In this document: positions 26,736 through 39,724 of the stretch, piece after piece | Layout of the letters: each line of letters opens with the position of its first letter | How positions within the stretch are numbered: position 1 is the first letter of the stretch | From: Argentina anserina | Taxonomy: Eukaryota > Streptophyta > Magnoliopsida > Rosales > Rosaceae | Length of the DNA stretch: 64,000 bases | Direction: 5' to 3' | NCBI RefSeq assembly: GCF_933775445.1 | Contig: NC_065874.1 | Coordinates: 28,900,501-28,964,500, forward strand | Position numbers and translations under genes: made by a program | Notes under the pieces: model-generated | What the model was told of the DNA's origin: nothing | What the model saw: only the letters and a program-made list of their open reading frames with translations | Databases searched by the model: none

Positions 26736-26860
26736 ACTACCACTCAAGGGTTGGGAGCTATTTGAGGTATGACCCCTCCCTAATGAGTGATTTTCACAAG
26801 CTGGGGTTCGAATCAATGACCTCCTACTACCATTTTAGCATTTACCGACCCAAATAAAAA
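26736..26860 (-). mobile_element. SINE remnant, minus strand, split by solo LTR
   Basis: Reverse-strand relative of the SINE at 23941; the end lies left of the solo LTR at about 24546-24574. A box B-like GATTCGAACC is visible on the minus strand near 26810. The 5' head is more diverged than in the plus copy. Confidence 0.6.
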
Positions 26861-27542
26861 AGTGATTTAGTCGGGAGACATATATATGATGATCCTTATC
26901 ATTCAAATTCAAGGATCAAAACTAGGTTTGAATAGTATTTTAATCCCCATATATATAAAATATTGGTGTCACATAGCTATATATACTAGTTCTCATACTA
27001 AACTACTTGAGGCTAATTAATAATTTCCACACTAATTAATTTGTACATTATACTATTCATATCTTAAAAGCACCATACTTATTACCTTGAGTCCTTGAGA
27101 TGTTAAAATAAATTTGCTCCCCACCCTAACTTCCACACCTCTTCCCCACCCACTTGTATGCATGACATTTGTCTTTTCACCTTTAACAACATAACTTTAA
27201 ATAATTTATTATTAACTCTTTCTAATAAATCAGCTATTTTCTTTTCTTTTCATTTTTTAAACAAATATTTATATTATTATATAGAAGAAAGTAAAAGAAC
27301 CACATAAACAAAAGAACAACGTTTCCTTTCCTTCAAAATTAGAGGAACAAGGTTCTGATTAGTTTTTGATTTTCAAAAACAGAGGAACAAATTAAGTTTG
27401 TTATATCCAAGGGTATGGAAAAAAGAAGAAAACAATGCATCCTCTTGTAAGGCAATATCAAGGTTATATATTCAAGGTCTTGCTCTCTTTTTTTAATTTT
27501 TTATTTTCTTCTCTGTTTTTTTTTAAATAGATTACTGTGTTC
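26861..27542. other. intergenic, AT-rich
   Basis: No gene or repeat border recognised. It has long A/T runs typical of intergenic DNA. Confidence 0.5.
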
Positions 27543-28100
27543 TAGAGGTGACACATAGGCTGAAAAGCCTGAGCCCGACACAGACCCAGTCCGTTAAAAA
27601 TCGACCCGGCACGGCCTGAGCTTGTTTTGAGCCCGACACAACCCGAACGCGACAAATTCATGGGCCGGCCCGTTAAACACATGATTTTATATTATTTATA
27701 TAAATATTTAAACAATTATCATTGTTATACTTGAATATTAAACCTTTTAATTTTTTTATTTCATTATTTAACTATAATATTTTACAAATATTATTATAGT
27801 GAATAAAACATCATTATTTTAACATACGTAATATGTTAGAAATAACATTATGATATATATTGTAGTATATTATTTATTTTACTATTCTAAATAGTTATAT
27901 AAAACAAATATTCTAATTACACAATAATTTTATTTTATTTTAATTATGTTTTATAATGCTAATGGGTTGGGCTGGGCCGGCCCGCTTTTTGGCCCGGTAT
28001 GGGCTCGAGTCCGGCTTGACATAGCTTGGGCCGTGGGCCGGACCGAGCCCGACACGATAAATAAATGAGTCAGCCCGGCACAACCCATTTGCCACATCTA
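27543..28100. mobile_element. hAT-like non-autonomous element (GGGCCGG type)
   Basis: The ends TAGAGGTGACACA and TTGCCACATCTA are inverted matches, with GC-rich arms full of GGCCCG/CGGGCC around a very AT-rich core. The flanks CTGTGTTC and CCGTATTC agree at six of eight positions, consistent with an aged 8-bp target duplication. No coding capacity. Confidence 0.6.
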
Positions 28101-28746
28101 CCGTATTCCTTGTTCTTTTGTTTTGTGTTTGGGTTGTTGGATATCTTCTATAGAAAATAGGGAGTTTCTATCAATACCTCTTAAAGTGGTATTTAGACCT
28201 CTTAATTTTTTTGTAACTTTTAAAGTCCGGTTTTACCCTTGATTAATAAAATTTTAATATAATAAAGACTAAAGAATCAACAGTTTACATCAATTAAGCA
28301 AGTAATTTATTATTAATGTAGGTGTTATTAACCATAGTTTGGTTGATTGATGTGAATGGACACATGTCATGCAATCAGGGGATGAGAAGGGGGGTGGGGA
28401 ACTCGAGGGTTGTGAGTAAATTTGCCTCCTTGAGATGCTGTCTACCGACTCGGGACAATCAAGAGAGGCCAAAAGAAAAACTTAGGACACGTATATACTT
28501 ACAACCGACAAAGCTTTAGTTATCCAAAACGAAAAAACAAATCAATTTCCATTCCTTTCATGACGAGAGAAGTTTTATCTGGGGAGGGATAATCCTGTCG
28601 ATAAACCCAAAGTTGATCGATGCATTTTGCATTTAGAAATTTACCACAGAAAACGACCATTTGCCAACTCACTTATGTTTATAGAAAATGACCATATTTT
28701 GCTATTGATTTACTTGGTCACTTCAGTTGTAAATCACTAAATTGCA
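28101..28746. other. intergenic and metallothionein 2 upstream region
   Basis: No gene. The stretch 28150-28240 (GTGGTATTTAGACCTCTTAA) resembles a dispersed repeat also seen near 56580-56660. The downstream end is the promoter of metallothionein 2. Confidence 0.45.
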
Positions 28747-28836
28747 CTATAAAAAGAAGTCGACGCATACCAGAAAACTCATCCTAGACTTCCAGAGTGA
28801 ATACTTTCCTCAGATTTATAATTTTTCTACTCCAAA
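28747..28836 (+). promoter_or_regulatory. metallothionein 2 core promoter
   Basis: CTATAAAAAG (from 28747) is the TATA box. Just downstream, AACTCATCCTAGACTT...GAGTGAAT repeats the same block found upstream of metallothionein 1 (AACTCATCCCAGACTT near 20968), so the transcription start region is conserved between the two genes. Confidence 0.55.
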
Positions 28837-28865
28837 CTATTTCATCAACTTCTTCCAAGGAAAAT

Positions 28866-29382
28866 ATGTCTTCAAGCTGTAACTGTGGCTCTGACTGCAA
28901 GTGCGGCACAGACTGCAAGTAATAACTCTTTTTGAATCTCCTATACCCTAACAATCCATACAAATAAGAAAATTAAGTTTAACTGATTTATTTTCTCTGT
29001 TATTTATTTTTCTCTGTGGATATATATGCAGATGTGGCAGCATGTACCCTGACTTAGAGAACACCACAACTGAGACCTTAATTGCTGGATTTGCGCCAGT
29101 CAAGACGTACGATTAGTTTATCACCTTAGTTTTTCATATATATAGATAGAATCATCTCCGCATGAATTAATAAGTGTGTTCTAACTATAATTATTGCATG
29201 TATTATATATATATATAATTTGATGATAAATGGTAACTGTTGGTTGATTAATGAAAATAAACTTAATTATACTATGCTCGGTTGATTTCAGCGGCTACTC
29301 TGAAGGGTCTGAGTATGGAGCAGAAAATGGCTGCAAGTGCGGCAGCAACTGCAGCTGCGACTCATGCAGCTGCGGCAAATGA
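28866..29382 (+). CDS. metallothionein (type 1-like), copy 2
   Basis: Metal-binding cysteine-rich protein of 72 residues from exons 28866-28918, 29032-29106 and 29292-29382. The N-cluster has six Cys in three CxC pairs (CNC, CKC, CKC). The spacer starts SMYPDLE, the classic plant metallothionein YPDL. The C-cluster CKCGSNCSCDSCSC has six Cys, then ends GK. Introns fall at the same positions and phases as in the gene at 21048. It differs from that gene by lacking the extra N-terminal Cys. It is flanked by transposons, including a CACTA element starting 435 bp downstream. Intact by all visible criteria. Confidence 0.92.
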
Positions 29383-29536
29383 TCTTTAATGAAAACTAGA
29401 AGCTTACAAAAAAAAGCCTCCGTATCATGACATGGTTTTCTATAAATAAGTGATCGATTAGTCGATCTGTAAACTGTGTGTTTGTGTGTTTACAGCTTAT
29501 TTATGTTGTAAAAGAAGATTACCATATGTGATCTCT

Positions 29537-29585
29537 GCAAATCCAAACTCCTGGATAGCTACATGTACGTATAGCTAGGATTTGT
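29537..29585 (+). promoter_or_regulatory. 3' UTR inverted repeat of metallothionein 2
   Basis: GCAAATCC (29537-29544) can pair with GGATTTGT (29578-29585, one G-U pair), with a loop containing AGCTACATGTACGTATAGCT, itself palindromic. It is the counterpart of the element after metallothionein 1. Confidence 0.45.
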
Positions 29586-30870
29586 GATTTGTTTTCTGGC
29601 TAGCCTCCTTGTATTGCAGCTTTCTAAATCATGTAGATCCACGCATGTTTTCGTGCTTCATGTAATTTATGATTTTATGTAATTTATTTGGCTTTAATAT
29701 GATTTTATGCATGAAACATCTATGTATAAAATAGTTTGAATGTGAATTTTTGTTTTCCATTCTGTAATCATATAATTAGTAAGGAAAGTGGTATATATTT
29801 CGATCCTTACAATAATCACTACGCCATAACTCCACTTGAGTGACAGAGGGATGTGGTCACTTCAGGCCGGTTTTTCATCGCTTTAGTCTTAGGCGACCAT
29901 ATTTCGTCGCTTTAGAGTCGTACCTCGATTTCATCCTTACAATTCTTAAACGACCACTAGAGCAAAGTTCGTCGCTTAAGTGCAAACTAAGGTGACGACT
30001 TCAAGTTCGCCTCTTCAATGTATAGTGACGAACTTTCAAAACTTAAGCGACAATTGACAAAACCAAAAGTGACGAATCTCTCATGTATTAGTTCGTCGCT
30101 TAGATTTTCTAGAGACATACATTTCGTTGCCTTAGTATACATTGAAGCGATGAACTATAGTTTACTCCATCACTTTATTTGATCTTATTAGAAAAAGAAA
30201 TATTTATTCTCTACCATTTACATCCCAAATCTGCATTTCACAACAAAATGTACAAAATTCATTGAATAAACAAAATGCGCATCAATCAATTCCATGACAC
30301 GTCAAGACATTCCAAGATGAACACAAGTGTTTCCAATTGTACTTTCACTAGCTACTAACTATACACTGTTCAGGAAACATTTGCTACCAAAATGAACACA
30401 AATAGCCCCTGCAACTATATTCCCAACTGTCGGGTCTCTTCTCTGGCAACGCGACTCCTCTTCTGCATATAGGTAGTCCATCATTCCCTTCTCCAAATCC
30501 AATTACAGAAAGTGAACGAAAACCATCAAAGTTGAATCAATACATAAATTTTAACAAGCTACAGCTTATACTCGAAACAATTAGTACCAAATCTTATTCT
30601 GGATAGAGAAATTGATGAAGTGGGTATCAACTAAAACCCGGTAAGGTGGCCCCAAAACAGTAAATGGCAAAAAAAAAACAACAGCAACAGTGAATAATCC
30701 CCTTCCAGTGATAAAAGACATCACTTTTTGTTGGCATGGCATGAATAAAAAAGGATCACAAGTAATATTTATAAGAAATAAACCCAAAATAATAAATGTG
30801 AATTCAACATAGGATGAACTAAGGGGAAGAGAAAACTTTATAAACACACATTATAGTCAAATTAAATTAC

Positions 30871-31810
30871 CTCCTCGAGCACTGCTTTAACTTGACGAAG
30901 CTTTTCAGCATGCTCAATGTCTCCTGCCTCACTATCACTTTCTCGATATGGTCTAGACAACGTAAAGAGTCAGTGTCTGTTGTAGTATGTTGATAAGAAA
31001 AAAAAAATCGAGCTGGAAAATAGATCTTGTTATCAAGTTTTTGATTTACTGTGAAAATTAATACCTAGAACGAGGTACCAACATCTGTGTGGCATCCAAC
31101 AAATCTTGCAATTGGATAGCACTTTTCACTTTCGTCTACAAAATGAGAACCAACACCAATGATCAGTTTGTAGATAAGTCAACTGATAGATACATAGCAA
31201 AATTGTCTAAAAGATTATATAGATCACCTCAGATCTAGGCCGGCCCCCATTGTACTTTCTATTTGGGAGTTCTATCACCAGTGTCAAAGCAAAACATATA
31301 TATTAAGGGAAAACAGGAAGTTCAACTATAACAGGTCAAAAAACTGAGAGGAATATGTATAGACAAACAATGGCAATCACACAACGTAGTTCCTCAGCCT
31401 GCCCAAACGTCCTAATAATTCCACTTCATTGGTGAGTTAGCCACTCAGAATTAAGGTTGGCTTGGCTCATTGGTTTTCCAAGGCAAAGTTGGTGGAATCA
31501 CAGAAGAAAGGTGAGGAGCTTTAGCATCTAGAAATATCTTCCTAAGCAAGCATCATCATCATAAACCTGTAATTCCAAAAAACAAAAATTACAGGAAGGG
31601 ACATTAGTATATACAACACAATTAAACTCACAATCTTATTAGTTTCAGAGAAAAAAAAATTAAAAGATCACAAATGAAAACCCAAATTATACAACCTTGA
31701 CATATGTTCCTCCAGTTGGCATAAATTCTTCCTATATATATGAGCCTTCTTGTCTCACTCTTCTAACTTCCGGATGGAACTCGCTAGATCGGTTACCAAC
31801 CTATTTAGAC
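30871..31810 (-). pseudogene. spliceable coding fragments inside the CACTA element
   Basis: Two minus-strand exons (31135 to 31064, and 30952 to 30871) have good donor and acceptor sites and join in phase, reading ...LQDLLDATQMLVPRSRPYR and then ESDSEAGDIEHAEKLRQVK. Further pieces at about 31800-31690 read LVTDLASSIRKLEE and LCQLEEHMSRL, a coiled-coil-like pattern. I do not recognise the protein. It could be the element's own second gene or captured host exons. No complete open gene can be assembled, so it is listed as a remnant. Confidence 0.45.
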
Positions 31811-32099
31811 AAGGAAGGGATTTACTTTAAAATTGGACAATGAACATAGACTAGAACTCATAAACACAATTTCAAACTGATTATGAATGATCATATGATA
31901 TGACTTCATCAGATGGTTGAAAACTGAAATGCTCATACAGTATTTTACTTGATTGATATGTATGACTGGTAAGATCAACCTCTCTACATATAATTAAAGA
32001 AAAATATTTGTTTTCAATTGCCAAGGATAATTGCAAAAATATTTACTACAAATTGGGTAAGTTTGGTTTCAGCAGAAAGATGAAATAACCTAGCTAAAT

Positions 32100-34015
32100 T
32101 TAGGGCTCGTAAACGAGCCGGGTCCGGTCAGACCCGACCCATGAGTGGCGGGCCCGGGCTTAGTAAATTTAAATAAGTAACGGGCTGGGCATTTTTACAA
32201 ATATCAAAATCCAAATCCACCCACCTACAACATGCTTTACGGATTTTTGCAGGCCGAGCCTTGTGGGTTTGTATTAGAAAAAAAACATAATACTCTAATT
32301 TAAAAGTTTGAAACAATAAAAGAATTATTATAAAACATTCTAAAAAAAGTTACGAATAAATTCTAGTTTCGAAATATTGTTGATCGACACCAGTAGATGT
32401 GATCGATATATATATTTAGGGATCCTGTAAAAATTTCATCCGTTTTGAACATGGTTTGACCGTCCGTACCCTACGATCAATAAAAAAAGAGGTGTTTTGA
32501 CATAATAAAACTCCATTGACCCGGGCTTTGTTAAATGGGTTTCTTCGTTCCGACTATTCACGATCGGTGACAAAAATTAGGTGATTTTAAATATGTAAAC
32601 AATTTTCTGCATTCAAATCTTAGTAATGGATCACCCTTTAGGGCATATTATTGTTGTTTTTGGTTTACCGAAAATTCCGACGGTTAAATATGGTCCGAAT
32701 TGGATGAAATTTTACAATGGTCACTAAATATATATACCGATCACATCGAATGGTGTCGATCGATTCCAAGACGTTTTCTTCATATAGTCGTTTTATAATG
32801 CGATAGTTTTATTTTAAACTTAATATAAAGGTAATGATACATTAGTGGACACTTACGCGATTGCCAACTCCAGTTCGAAATATGGTCAATCGACACTAGC
32901 AGATGTGATCGATATATATATTTAGGGACCCCGTAAAGATTTCGTCAGTTTTGGACATAATTTGACCGTTCATACCTACAGTTAACTAAAAAAAAGGCAT
33001 TTTGACATATTGAAACCCCATTGACCGGGGCTTTGCTAAATAGGTTTCCTCAATGCGATCGCGTACGATAGATAACAAAAATTAGATAATTTCAAATATG
33101 CAAATGACTTTCGGCGTTCGTATCTTTGTAATGGGTCATCCCTTAGAGCATATTAGTGGTGTTTTCGGTTTACCGGAAATTCAGACGGTCAAACGAGTTC
33201 TGAATTGGATGAAATGTTTACAGGATCACTAAATATATATTCTAATCACATCGGCTAGTGTCGATTGATCTCAAGAAGTTTCTTTCATATAGTCGCTTCA
33301 TAATGCGATAAGTTTTAATATAAATCTAATATAAAGATTATGATACATTAGTGGACACTTCGGCGATTGATAAATCTAGTTCGAAATATGGTCGATCGAA
33401 ACTAGCAGATGTGATTCGTATATATATTTAAGGAAACCGTAAAAATTTCTTCCGCTTTGGACATTGATTGACCGTTCGTACCTACGGTCAACTAAAAAAA
33501 AGACGTTTTGACATATTAAAATCCCCATTGACCGGGGTTTTGCCAAATGAGTTCCTTGGTGTGACTGCACACAATCGGTGACAAAAATTAGGTGATTTTA
33601 GATATGCATATAGTTTACAGTGTTCGTATTTTAGTAACGGGTCTTCGTTTATGGTATATTAGTGTTATTTTCGGTTTATCGGAAATATCGACGGTCAGAC
33701 GAAGTCCGAATTAGATGAAATTTTTACATGGTCACTAAATATATATACCGATTATATTTGCTAGTGTTGATTGATTCTGAGAAATTCATTCATATACTTG
33801 CTTCATAATGCGATAATTTTATTCTAAATCTAATAAAATATATATATAATATTTTATTATTTGGGGGGTTTTTACAGGCCGGGCCGGGTTTCACCCCTCT
33901 AATCAAAGCTTGGCCCTCTACCCACAGAAACGGGCTTTGACGGATTTTCTCGAGGGCCGGGCCGGGTAAAAGCCCATCGAGCTTCCGGACATTCGCGGGC
34001 TTTTCGGATCCGCAT
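32100..34015. mobile_element. putative hAT-like element nested in CACTA
   Basis: GCTAAAT flanks both sides (32093-32099 and 34016-34022), and the ends are GC-rich (GGGCTCGTAAACGAGCCGGG left; GGCCGGGCCGGG and GCGGGCTTTTCGGATCCGC right). The arms resemble the GGCCCG-rich arms of the element at 27543. The interior is the 506-bp tandem array. Class and limits are tentative. Confidence 0.45.
32370..33845. repeat. tandem array, three units of about 506 bp
   Basis: Units start at CGAAATATTG (32370), CGAAATATGG (32876) and CGAAATATGG (33382), spaced 506 bp, each with the same internal landmarks (GATGTGATCGATATATATATTT, then TTTGACATAxTxAAA, then a TATAGTCG...TAATGCGAT end). Units differ by many substitutions, so the array is not recent. 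There is no open reading frame. Confidence 0.8.
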
Positions 34016-34147
34016 GCTAAATGATGAAGCCTAAGCTAAACTAGACAGACTACACTCAATAATTTCCTACCATTATAGAGTATTAAATTCGCTTGAAGTA
34101 CTTTCCATTTCACACATATACAAATGCAAACAAACGTAAATTATCTT

Positions 34148-34777
34148 CTAGAGGTATATTTTGCAATGCCAGTTAAAACAAACCTTCCTAAACAGCTCCT
34201 TCATTCCTCCACCAGTTGAGCTAGGGTAATATATCAATATACAGTGACCATCCCCTTCATATAAGTAAGCACAAGTGTCAGTAAAAACCCAACAAAACAA
34301 AACCATCAAAAACAAATCAACATCACCACCAAAACCATCGAATTCAACCCAAAACCACCACCGCAGATTGGATCTGGAACAGAGAAAGGAATAACGCTCC
34401 AATTTTAGAAATTTAGTGTGAAATTGAAATAGGCTTTGAGAGAAACAATTTAGCTTACCAAAAGAGGATTTAAAAAGCGTCACCGATGAAGGCGTCGCAG
34501 AGATCGACGACGATGCCGATATGGCGCTGGGCAGGTGAGGTGGGCGTGCCAGATAGGGCAGGAAGCACAGGTAGGTGGGCTGGACGACGATGGAGGAGCT
34601 GGAGTGGTTGTGCTCTGGGTCTGAAGATGAAGATGGTGACGGTGGTGGTGTGGTGCTAAAACGAGAGGGAGAATAGAAGACAAGAAGTAGTTGCGGGCTT
34701 GCGGCCTTTTTTCTAAAAGGCGAGAGGAAATGAAAACTTTCAAAAAATTTCAATTCATTTTTGGCGGAAGGTTTCAC
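34148..34777 (-). other. long minus-strand open frame in CACTA, unknown
   Basis: 209 codons open on the minus strand. The predicted product is Ser/Pro/His-rich with no recognisable domain and looks more like a transcribed leader plus exon than a protein. It sits where the first exon of a gene running leftward from the right CACTA end would be. Not called as a gene. Confidence 0.25.
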
Positions 34778-34920
34778 CGCCTTAAGATTTTAAACTTGAG
34801 CGACCAACTTATACAAAAAATGTCGTCGCATTAGGACATTTGATATTTAATAATTTAAAAAAAAATCAACATAGGCAAATACTTGAATTTTCACTTAATA
34901 AATTAATCTTTTTATAACTA

Positions 34921-36150
34921 ACTGACCGTTGGATGTCAAATATATGTATATGCTAGTACACGGTTTAAATTTGGGATAGAACAAACATTGTTTGATCATC
35001 CGATTGTTGGAAAAACAAAAAAAATGCACTTTAAAACTGCATAAATACCCATTGACCGCTGCATTCTAGAAATCTTCCTTCGCGAAGGGTAGAAGGAAAT
35101 GACCACCCCGAAATACCCCAGAAATGGGATCCACCCATAGGGCATATAAGTAGTGTTTTCGGTTTTCTCAACGATCAGACGACCTAACGACGTCCATTCA
35201 TGCCTAAATTTTAACCGTTCTCATTATTTTACGTACATGTCACATTTAACGGTCAGTTTTGCCAACGGATGTCCACTCCAAATAGCGCCTTCAATAAATA
35301 GCAACTTCTTTGTTAACCTAGTACAAAGGTTATGCAACATAAGATGCTACTTAAGTTTTCAATTAGTAAAGTAAGTCCTTTGGACTAATTGACCATTAGA
35401 TGTGAAATATACGCATATTATGGTACATGGTTAAAATTTGGGATGAAAATAATGTCGTTTGGCTGTCCAATAGTTGAGAAAACATAAAAAGTGGACTTTG
35501 ACCGCACAAATACCCTTTGGCTCCCGCCTTCCGAAAATTTTCCTCAATGACAAATAGGAGACAGTACAAGGAAATGACCACGGGATCTAGAATATGGCAA
35601 GCTCGCCCCCTGAAAAGTTCGGAAGTGGGGTCCATCCATAAGGCATGTAAGCGTTGTTTTTTCAACGATCAGACAACCAAACAACGCCCATTCCGGTCCA
35701 AATTTTAATCATCCAGATTATTTTATGTACATAACACATCTAACAGTCAATTTTTCCAACGGATGTCAACTCCAAATAGCACCTTCAAGAAATAACTTCT
35801 TTATTAACCTAGTACAAAGGTTATGCAACATAAGAGGCTACATAAGTTTTCAATTAGAAAAGTAAGTCTTTTGGACTAACTGACCTTTGAATGTCAAATA
35901 TATGTATATTATGGTACACGATTAAATTTTGAGATGAAAATAGCGTCGTTTGGTCGTCTGATTGTCGAGAAAACCTAAAAAAGTGGACTTTGGTCGCACA
36001 AATACCCTTTGACCACCGCCTTCCGAAAATCTTCCTCAGCGACAGATAGGAGATGGTGCAAGGAAATGACTATGGGGTCTAGAATATAGCAACCACTCCC
36101 TCCTCCGAAAGACTCCGGAAGTGGGGTCCACCCATTGGGCATATAAGTGG
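34921..36150. repeat. second tandem array, units of about 470-490 bp
   Basis: Three units, the last partial, with anchors ACTGACCGTTGGATG (34921), ATTGACCATTAGATG (35388) and ACTGACCTTTGAATG (35879). Each contains a CATATAAGTGGTG/TTTTCGGTTTT block and a CAACGGATGTCxACTCCAAATAG block. It lies inside the subterminal region of the CACTA element, separating copies of the TTCGTCGCTTAAG motif. Confidence 0.75.
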
Positions 36151-37054
36151 TGGATGAAAAAACCTTAAAGCGAGAGAAGCAAACAAATTCCGTCGCCTAA
36201 GAGTGGTTTAAGGCGATGAACTTTATCCTTGTCGGTGTAAGTTCGTCGCTTAAGTGATCTTAAAGCGACGAACTTTCAATTGTAGTGACGACATTATTTA
36301 GTCGTCGCTTAAACATTACTTAGGTGACAAAATTTGTGATTTTGGTTACGGTTCGTTACTTAAGTGTAAAAATGGCATAGTGAATTGGGTTTCTCATTGC
36401 ATGGAAAAGATATTAGAAGGTGCCGGACCATTATATAAGTGGTGGTGCAGATCATTCACGGAGTCGATTCAAGCCTACTTAGGACATGTTAATTTTTAGC
36501 ATTAATTATAAGTTACTTGATTAATTATAAATTTATAGGAAAAGGTATATATTAGCTCCGGCAAGATCCCCTCAAATCTCTTGTTCGAGCTGGGAAAACG
36601 GATCCTCCTTAGAAAACAATCAGCAAGGCCCGGTGCCAAACCCTAGATGGTTCGACCCTTCGTTCTCTGTTGTTGCTGGCGTGCCAGTACCTTTGAGTTA
36701 GGTACAACTGTTGCTTTGTTTGATGATGATGATAGCGCTCCACGTACTGTCTTCTTCTCAAACGATTACTCCGCAATTGCTAATAAACCGCTGAAGTTCG
36801 AATGACCTATACACAACCGGAGTTGCTAGGTACCTTTCACTCCACCTCAAGTAGATGGCCGATCTTACTTTAGACCGCTTGGGGAAAATCAGAGCTTATA
36901 TTGTGTCGTTAATAGCAGGACTCTCTCGCGAATGGGATTTGTTGACTAGTGCAGACTTTGTGTTTGCTAGAAGCTAGGCTAGCGACTCGATGGACTTGAC
37001 TCTAATTGCCGAGGTTAATCGGACTTGTTTGCTACATGCAGCGCGAGGCGCACA

Positions 37055-37764
37055 CAAGGTTCTAAAACTCGCTACTCGGTAGTCGGTCGGTCGGCTGGTG
37101 AGTAGCGAGTAGAGGAGTACTCGGCCGAGTACTCGGGGAGTACTCGGATTATAATTTCTGGATTTTTTATTATTTTTAAAACATATAATTTAATATATAA
37201 TGTCTAAAATAATAAAAATAGTCCATAAAATATTACAATATTTAAGAGATAATAATGTCTAAAAAATAAAAACAACCATTAGTCCATTACAATAACATAA
37301 GTAATAAAAGCAAACCAAATTCAGTTCTTGCAAACAATCCCAAGCATATGTAACTATGCCTCAAATTCTTCTTCTCCATATCTATCTTGTACTCCCTCCG
37401 AATCAGACTCAAAATCAAAACTCAAGTCATCTTTTTCCTCTTCATCATCGGATATAAAATCATCCTCATCAAGCTCCCTAATTTCTTGGATTCTAGGACC
37501 TCTCATAGGCTCTAAGCTACCATCCACTCCCGATTCCTCTCCAACCCTTTCACTTAGAAGATCCGAAACAACCCTAAAATCTTGTTTTTTTTCCTGACCG
37601 AGTTGACCGATTTGGACCCGAGTTGGCCGAGTTAGACCGAGTACTCGGCCGATTTTCTTCCCGCCGAGTAGAAGCACTGAGTAGGTCAAAATCGCCTCAG
37701 TAACTAGCCGAGTACCGAGTACTCGCCGAGTACTCGGCCGAGTTGACCGAGTTTTAGAACATTG
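37055..37764. mobile_element. hAT element, 710 bp, with palindromic motifs
   Basis: Flanked by an exact 8-bp duplication GGCGCACA (37047-37054 and 37765-37772) with inverted ends CAAGGTTCTAAAACTCG and CGAGTTTTAGAACATTG. Both arms contain many copies of the palindrome CCGAGTACTCGG. The minus strand is open from about 37590 to 37354 with an acidic end (ELDEDDFISDDEEEKDDLSF), like the C-terminal tail of plant hAT transposases. It is therefore an internally deleted derivative. Confidence 0.85.
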
Positions 37765-38511
37765 GGCGCACATCTGGGTAGCTCCGCTCCGATGGGAGAC
37801 TTAGTTGCCGAAGGGAATCGGACTTTTACTCCGTATGGAGACTTGGTTGCCGAAGCTAATCAGACTTTTTCTCCGCGAGGAGACTTTTGCTCCGTGAGGA
37901 GACTTAACTATGCGGTTGCGCGATAATTTGTTTGACGTTGCGTGTGTTATTCTGTCTATTCAACCCCCTTATATAGAGAACACAAATTGTTCTTTCTTGC
38001 GAATCAAGTCTTGAGAACCTCTTAGTTGATTTAGATTCACCTTCCTTAATCAACTCAAATTCTATACAACGATAGTCCCCTAAATCTATTCCAATACGGC
38101 AGGTAATTTTGCTCTATGATATATTTTCCCCAAATAATCGGTCCACGAGTCTAAATAGTCTAGATAATACCTGAGTATTATTTTAGGCCCAAATATTACC
38201 CCCCAGGCCTTGAAATTGAAGACCCTTCGAAATTGAAAAGGGCTAGAAGAAAACCCCAAACGGTTATTTTTTTTAAAATAATCTGAAACGCTTTACATTC
38301 CCCCGTTGCCAACTGACGCGCGACTTCACCTCCAACCACTACAACCTTTCGAGCTGAAGTACGCGAGAAACACTTACTGTTTCAGAAACTCAAACCAGTT
38401 CCAATCGAGCAGACGCGACTCATCCCAGAACTCAATTGGTTTCGATTTCAGAAACCCCTTCAGTTCCTATTCCAACACTGACTAAAAACCACTAACTGGT
38501 TCATGTTGCAG

Positions 38512-39724
38512 GTTTTTGAGGACACAGTTGGTGCTTCCTCCTCCCAAGGCCGTAAGCGAGGGAGAATAATTTATTATGACAATGAAGAGAACGATCCTAA
38601 CGTTGTAGACTTCAATCCTGTAAGTCTTCATCCATATTTGATTATCAACACTAAAGACTGTTGCAACATTCTCCACTAACCAACTCTTGTGAATATCAAT
38701 TGAATCAAAAGAGAAGAATAGATGCCTCAAGCACCTCTACCCCAGTCGCTCGTCAATTGACCAGGTCAACCCTGAGACAGTAACTGGGAATAGCAATCTA
38801 GAGACAATAGTCGAGGTAAGAAGAACACCCTATTTGTTCCAACTGGCTACTAACTCATGAACCACTTTGACAGATTCTTATTTAATTTGTAGGCTCGCGA
38901 GAACCCAACTCCACCATCTATATCCAACACTCAAGCTGCTGCAACCGAGATGGAAGACGTCTCTGTACGTACTTAAACACACTGTTGCTCCCCAAGCAAC
39001 ACTTTGTTATTTGCTAGGATGTAATTCCTCTGTCTTATATTGTTCATCTGTGAGTCAGCGATGTACTAATTTGTCTTTAACACAGGCTCATGCTGAAACT
39101 CAGTCACCATCCATGGGAGTCGCGACTGCTATTCAACAGGCTGTGATCGCGTATAGAGAGTCAATTCAAGCCACTCCCCTCAACACGGTGGCGGGAACTC
39201 GGACCTTGGAGCCACATGCCTTAATCAACCCAACAGTTGTACTCTCCCATCCCTCTTCAACTCAGATTCTGGAGGTTGAGGTAGAAGATGAAGAAGATGT
39301 GACCAGCTCTCACCGAGAAGGTGAAAATGTGGAACGGTCCCTCGCGAACGTGGACTCAGCAAGCAATAATGCTGCACCAAACCCCCTTCCAGAAAACAGT
39401 GCTCCCTCCACTCAAACTGATGGGGTAAAACACTTAACCACTTCTTGATTTATATGTTTCTTTTTCCTTTCTTTCTGTAAACACTTAACTGTCTTATTAA
39501 TCGCTCTTTACCAATTGCAGGCCGCAGCAGTCGCGAACGCTTCCAACTCCCAAGGCACTCTAACTGTTGGAGCCTCTGGATCAACACTAGTTGTTGATCC
39601 ATTAGAAAATCGTTCTAGCCTATCTCTGGAACACCTTCTAGATGATATGCTAGGTCCTGCCAGCCCCTTGACACCTCTAGAGTCTCCAGAATTCATCCAG
39701 GCCCAAGCACAACTTGTTTCATAA
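38512..39724 (+). pseudogene. multi-exon gene remnant inside LTR-like unit
   Basis: Plus-strand exon-like blocks with splice borders: 38512-38619 (VFEDTVGASSSQGRKRGR, then IIYYDNEENDPNVVDFNP), about 38705-38815, 38893-38966, 39087-39424 and 39521-39724 (ends LVS, stop). The product is polar, Ser/Thr/Pro-rich and acidic (VEVEDEEDV), with no domain I can name. It might be the C-terminal tail of a plant mobile-domain (aminotransferase-like) protein, a family often carried by LTR elements, but this is only a guess. No start region is recognised, so a remnant or captured piece is most likely. Confidence 0.45.

Larger units (their letters stand above)
29817..36382. mobile_element. CACTA (En/Spm) element, 6.57 kb, non-autonomous
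   Basis: The ends are CACTACGCCATAACTCCACTT (left) and the inverse of CACTATGCCATTTTTACACTT (right), flanked by a 3-bp duplication AAT (29814-29816 and 36383-36385). Subterminal regions carry many direct and inverted copies of a motif around TTCGTCGCTTAAG (29900-30130, 34785-34840, 36200-36360), as expected for transposase binding sites. No TNP2-type transposase is recognisable. The interior holds minus-strand coding fragments, a GC-ended nested element and two tandem arrays. Confidence 0.9.
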